Part shown: positions 5,623 to 7,822 of the stretch, in pieces
Layout of the letters: every line of letters begins with the position of its first letter
Numbering within the stretch: the first letter of the stretch is position 1
Origin: Rhodoferax sp.
GTDB taxonomy: Bacteria > Pseudomonadota > Gammaproteobacteria > Burkholderiales > Burkholderiaceae_C
Assembly (NCBI GenBank): GCA_023231075.1
Contig: JALNWC010000107.1
Span: 1-7,822, forward strand
Direction: 5' to 3'
DNA length: 7,822 bases
The notes under the pieces: generated by a model
Databases searched by the model: none
What the model was told of the DNA's origin: nothing
The model's input: only the letters and a program-made list of their open reading frames with translations
Translations under genes and position numbers: made by a program

Positions 5623-6550
5623 TTGCCTGGGCAAACAGGCCCGCCGCCGAGGCCACCGAGAGCTTGGCGCGCACGGCGGCGTGCTGCGGCAGCCGAAAAG
5701 GCGGCACGCTGTCGCTGACGATCAGGCTTGAAATGGCGTCGTCCGCCAGCGCGTCCGCCGCGCCGCTGGTGAACAGGCCGTGGGCCGCGCAGGCCAGCAC
5801 TTCTTTGGCACCGGCCTGCATCAGCGCGCGCGCCGCGCGCCGCAGGGTGTCACCGCTGGCAATGAGGTCATCGAGCAACAACACCGTCAGACCCGCCACC
5901 TCACCGGCCACCAGCTTGTCGCTGCTGAGCACGCCGGCGCTGCGCCGTTTGTCCACCATGGCAAAGCCCACCGGGCGCTGCAGTGTTTGCGCCAGCGACT
6001 CGCGCCAAAGCTGGGCGCGCTTGACACCGCCGGGGTCGGGTGAAGCCACCGCCAGCGCCGCCTGGCCCACCCGGGCCAGCACCCGCGACTCAAGGACGCG
6101 GTGCGCCTCGATGTGCACGGTCGGGATGCGAAAGGCGTTCTGGAAAGCGGCCACGTTGTGGGCCTCCAGCACGAGGCACTGGGCCGTGCCCACCGCCTCG
6201 AACAGTTGTGCCACATAGCGCAGCGTGAGCGGATCAAAAGGCTTGGTTTGCCGGTCTTTGCGGGCATAGGCCAGGTAGGGCAGCACGGCGCTGACGCGCG
6301 CCGCGCCATGGTCACGCAGGGCGGCCACGAAGACCAGCAGTTGCAGCAGTTTGTCCTGCGGGCTGCACAGCGGCTCGCCGTACAGGCTGTGCAGCACATA
6401 GGCGTCGCGCCCGCGCGGGTCAACCAGCGGCCTGAGCTTGTGCTCGCCGTCTTCAAAGACGCGATGTTCATGCGGCGCCAGCGCTACGCCCAACTGGCTG
6501 GCCAGTGCCTGCGCCAGGCTGCTGTCCGTATCCAGAGAAAACAACAGCAT
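5591..6550 (-). CDS. prs: Divergent ribose-phosphate pyrophosphokinase (PRPP synthetase)
   Basis: The protein has 319 residues (typical Prs about 315) from ATG 6550, fixed by the strong Shine-Dalgarno site at 6559-6565. It makes 5-phosphoribosyl 1-pyrophosphate from ribose 5-phosphate and ATP. Motifs in order are VFEDGEHKLRP (31-41), VLPYLAYARKDRQTKP (89-104, ATP-binding region), LEAHNVAAFQNAF (128-140, in place of the usual DLHxxQIQGFF), ASPDPGGVKRA (169-179), DKRR (200-203, catalytic flexible-loop Lys/Arg) and LLLDDLIASGDT (224-235, PRPP-binding loop). The KPFDPLTLRYVAQLF segment and altered His motif set it apart from housekeeping bacterial Prs, so it is probably a second, specialised paralogue and may lack the usual allosteric control. 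It follows the DHH gene by 13 bp and lies downstream of a nicotinate phosphoribosyltransferase remnant. This suggests it evolved to supply PRPP for NAD salvage. The symbol names the family, not proof that it is the main prs. Confidence 0.87.
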   Translation of the reverse strand: MLLFSLDTDSSLAQALASQLGVALAPHEHRVFEDGEHKLRPLVDPRGRDAYVLHSLYGEPLCSPQDKLLQLLVFVAALRDHGAARVSAVLPYLAYARKDRQTKPFDPLTLRYVAQLFEAVGTAQCLVLEAHNVAAFQNAFRIPTVHIEAHRVLESRVLARVGQAALAVASPDPGGVKRAQLWRESLAQTLQRPVGFAMVDKRRSAGVLSSDKLVAGEVAGLTVLLLDDLIASGDTLRRAARALMQAGAKEVLACAAHGLFTSGAADALADDAISSLIVSDSVPPFRLPQHAAVRAKLSVASAAGLFAQAISASHLAWRR

Positions 6551-6558
6551 GATCCAGT

Positions 6559-6565
6559 CCTCCTC
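6559..6565 (-). promoter_or_regulatory. Ribosome binding site of the pyrophosphokinase gene, overlapping the DHH stop
   Basis: GAGGAGG on the minus strand, 8 nt before ATG 6550, is the strongest Shine-Dalgarno match in the window. It overlaps the TGA of the DHH gene (6566-6564), an arrangement that favours translational coupling. It rules out the much longer open frame upstream as the true start. Confidence 0.85.
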
Positions 6566-7559
6566 AGTTGGACGCGCCCGGGCGGGCCATCGGCGCCGCG
6601 GCCGACCGGCCCCAGGGGCTGGCCGCAAACGCCGCAATGAACGGCGGCAACTGCTGCGCCGGCAACAGGTCGATGCCAGCCGCGCCGGCGCGCCCGTCGC
6701 CGCCAAAGCCGCGACAAAATTCCGCCGCCCCCTGTGGCGCCGACAAGGGTGCACGCACGCTGACCACGTAGCCACCGCCCGCCGTGGCCCGCAACAGGGC
6801 CAGCGCCCGCCGCGGCTGCGCACGGGCCAGCGCGTTGCTGAGGCTGCCCGACACACGCCGGCTCCAGGGGGCATCGGGCAGCACATAGACACTGACCTGC
6901 GCGTCCTGGTAATGCGGCGCCAAACCCTGCGCCTGTTGCAGATCACCCTGACGACGCGCCGCCAGCTCGGCCGCGACGGGCTCATGCGCCAGAAAAGCCA
7001 GCGGATCGGGGTAGCGCACCAGCCGCGCGTACAGGCGCGCCGGTGCCCACAAGACGTCCTGCTCGCTGTCGCCATAGGCGTTGTAGTTGATCGCCTCGCC
7101 CAGGGTTTGCAGGCGCAGGCGGTCTTCAAGGCTCAGACCCATGTCGGCGGCCAGGCCATCGGCCACGGCGCTCAGGTTGTCGCCAAACGCCCCCACCACC
7201 GCCCATGCCCGAAACCGCCCACCCAGATAGCGGTCCACCAGCAGGCTGGTGCAGGTGTCACCGGCCACGTCGATGTGCGCCTGCAGCAACGGATGCCGCG
7301 GCACATCACCCGGCGCATGGTGGTCGAAATAGCGCACCGACACGCCGGCCTGCAACAGGCGCAGCAGCGCCAGACGATTGCGGCGCAGCGACACATCGCA
7401 CACCAGCAGTTCGTCGCCCGCCACCGCCTGCACCCGCTCCAGCAGCCCAATGTCGCGCTTCAGGCCGGTGATCAAGCAGGCGGGCTGCGGCGCGTGCAGG
7501 CGCCACTGCACCACGGCGCACAGACCGTCGGCATCGCCGTTGCAGACATCAATGTTCAT
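6564..7559 (-). CDS. DHH-family phosphoesterase
   Basis: The protein has 331 residues and opens with MNIDVCNGDADGLCAVVQW, where NGDADG (7-12) is DHH motif I. CDVSL (54-58) gives the motif II Asp, FDHHAPG (78-84) is the eponymous DHH motif III, and AFGDN (124-128) gives the motif IV Asp. These residues bind the catalytic metals (usually Mn2+). A degenerate DHHA1-like end follows: GGGYVVSVRAP from 261 and FGGDGRAGAAG at 285-295, resembling the GGGHxxAAG substrate loop but with Asp/Gly/Arg where a His is usual. The family hydrolyses phosphoester or phosphoanhydride bonds in oligonucleotides, cyclic dinucleotides, pAp or polyphosphate. The substrate here is not determined; the length suits a nanoRNase/pAp-phosphatase type rather than RecJ. 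ATG 7559 has no Shine-Dalgarno sequence and overlaps the end of the upstream transferase frame by 11 bp, so translation is probably coupled. Confidence 0.85.
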   Translation of the reverse strand: MNIDVCNGDADGLCAVVQWRLHAPQPACLITGLKRDIGLLERVQAVAGDELLVCDVSLRRNRLALLRLLQAGVSVRYFDHHAPGDVPRHPLLQAHIDVAGDTCTSLLVDRYLGGRFRAWAVVGAFGDNLSAVADGLAADMGLSLEDRLRLQTLGEAINYNAYGDSEQDVLWAPARLYARLVRYPDPLAFLAHEPVAAELAARRQGDLQQAQGLAPHYQDAQVSVYVLPDAPWSRRVSGSLSNALARAQPRRALALLRATAGGGYVVSVRAPLSAPQGAAEFCRGFGGDGRAGAAGIDLLPAQQLPPFIAAFAASPWGRSAAAPMARPGASN

Positions 7560-7822
7560 CGGGATTCAAGGCCGCGGCGCTGTGCCAGCAAGCCGTTCGC
7601 CAGCCAACCTCGGCGCCATGGGCGCGGCGCAGGCCAAAGTCCACCAGCAGTTTGCCGGGAGCCGCCAGGCGCGCCCGGACTGCTTTTGACGCGACCATGG
7701 TCTGCAATTGCAGCAGGTTGACGAGGCGTGTTTCCACCAGTTGCGCCTGCGCCAGCCCCGCCGCCATCAGGAAATTGCGCCCGGGTGGCAGCTTGCGCAC
7801 AAAAAACTCGAACACTGCGGTG
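7549..7822 (-). pseudogene. Nicotinate phosphoribosyltransferase remnant, internally deleted and 3'-truncated
   Basis: The minus-strand frame enters from the right edge and stops at TGA 7551-7549. It reads TAVFEFFVRKLPPGRNFLM then AAGLAQ, the N-terminal region of bacterial nicotinate phosphoribosyltransferase. It passes directly into AQLVETRLVNLLQLQTMVAS and LLVDFGLRRAHGAE, a block that in intact proteins lies about 70-100 residues further on. An in-frame deletion at about 7741-7755 is inferred. After HGAE (about 7613) family resemblance ends, and only 18 unrelated residues precede the stop. The normal protein has about 400-460 residues; the later catalytic half, including the phosphorylated His, is missing. 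The enzyme would make nicotinate mononucleotide from nicotinate, PRPP and ATP. This copy cannot be active. Recognition is from memory of the family, and the 5' end lies outside the window. Confidence 0.8.

Noticed and set aside
6551..7129. 193-codon upstream extension of the PRPP synthetase frame
   Set aside because: The extension is Arg/Trp-rich and lies inside the DHH gene in another frame. The strong Shine-Dalgarno site before ATG 6550 and the family N-terminus fix the start there.
6438..7721. 427-codon open frame on the plus strand
   Set aside because: It is antisense to the DHH gene and the transferase remnant, with shadow-frame composition and no motifs.

Overview
The window is GC-rich chromosomal DNA, most likely from a PHA-storing betaproteobacterium in Burkholderiales, probably Comamonadaceae (Rhodoferax/Polaromonas-like). 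The main support is a clear PhaM homologue, a PHB-granule protein known from betaproteobacteria, plus the codon style and the character of the other proteins. This placement is inference; no rRNA or tRNA is present to confirm it.

Layout: (1) 1-870 (+) is the C-terminal part of a large site-specific DNA methyltransferase, cut by the left edge. (2) 871-1013 holds an inverted repeat, a likely sigma70 promoter and an 8-bp tandem repeat, leading to (3) 1014-2192 (+), a 392-residue protein with a partial J domain. (4) 2193-2377 separates two convergent genes. It is largely a truncated IS200-type insertion sequence, with the first 21 codons of tnpA, its ribosome binding site and a terminal-type hairpin. 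(5) 4342-2378 (-) is a probable two-gene unit, phaM followed by a FIST-domain protein. (6) 4585-5622 (+) is an APH-like kinase diverging from phaM. Its 3' end overlaps by 32 bp the convergent gene in (7). (7) 7822-5591 (-) is a unit in the order nicotinate phosphoribosyltransferase (broken, running off the right edge), DHH-family phosphoesterase, divergent ribose-phosphate pyrophosphokinase.

Functionally, phaM and the FIST gene link PHB-granule/nucleoid biology to a putative ligand-sensing protein. The right-hand unit looks like NAD-precursor salvage: a PRPP synthase next to a PRPP-consuming nicotinate phosphoribosyltransferase. However, the transferase has lost an internal segment and its C-terminal catalytic portion, while the two downstream genes look intact. 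The methyltransferase may belong to a restriction or defence locus continuing to the left.

I see no tRNA, rRNA, CRISPR array, complete mobile element or clearly new multi-gene system. The most notable points are the decayed transferase beside intact partners, the orphan IS200 end abutting the FIST stop codon, and the short tandem repeats in the J-protein leader and inside phaM.
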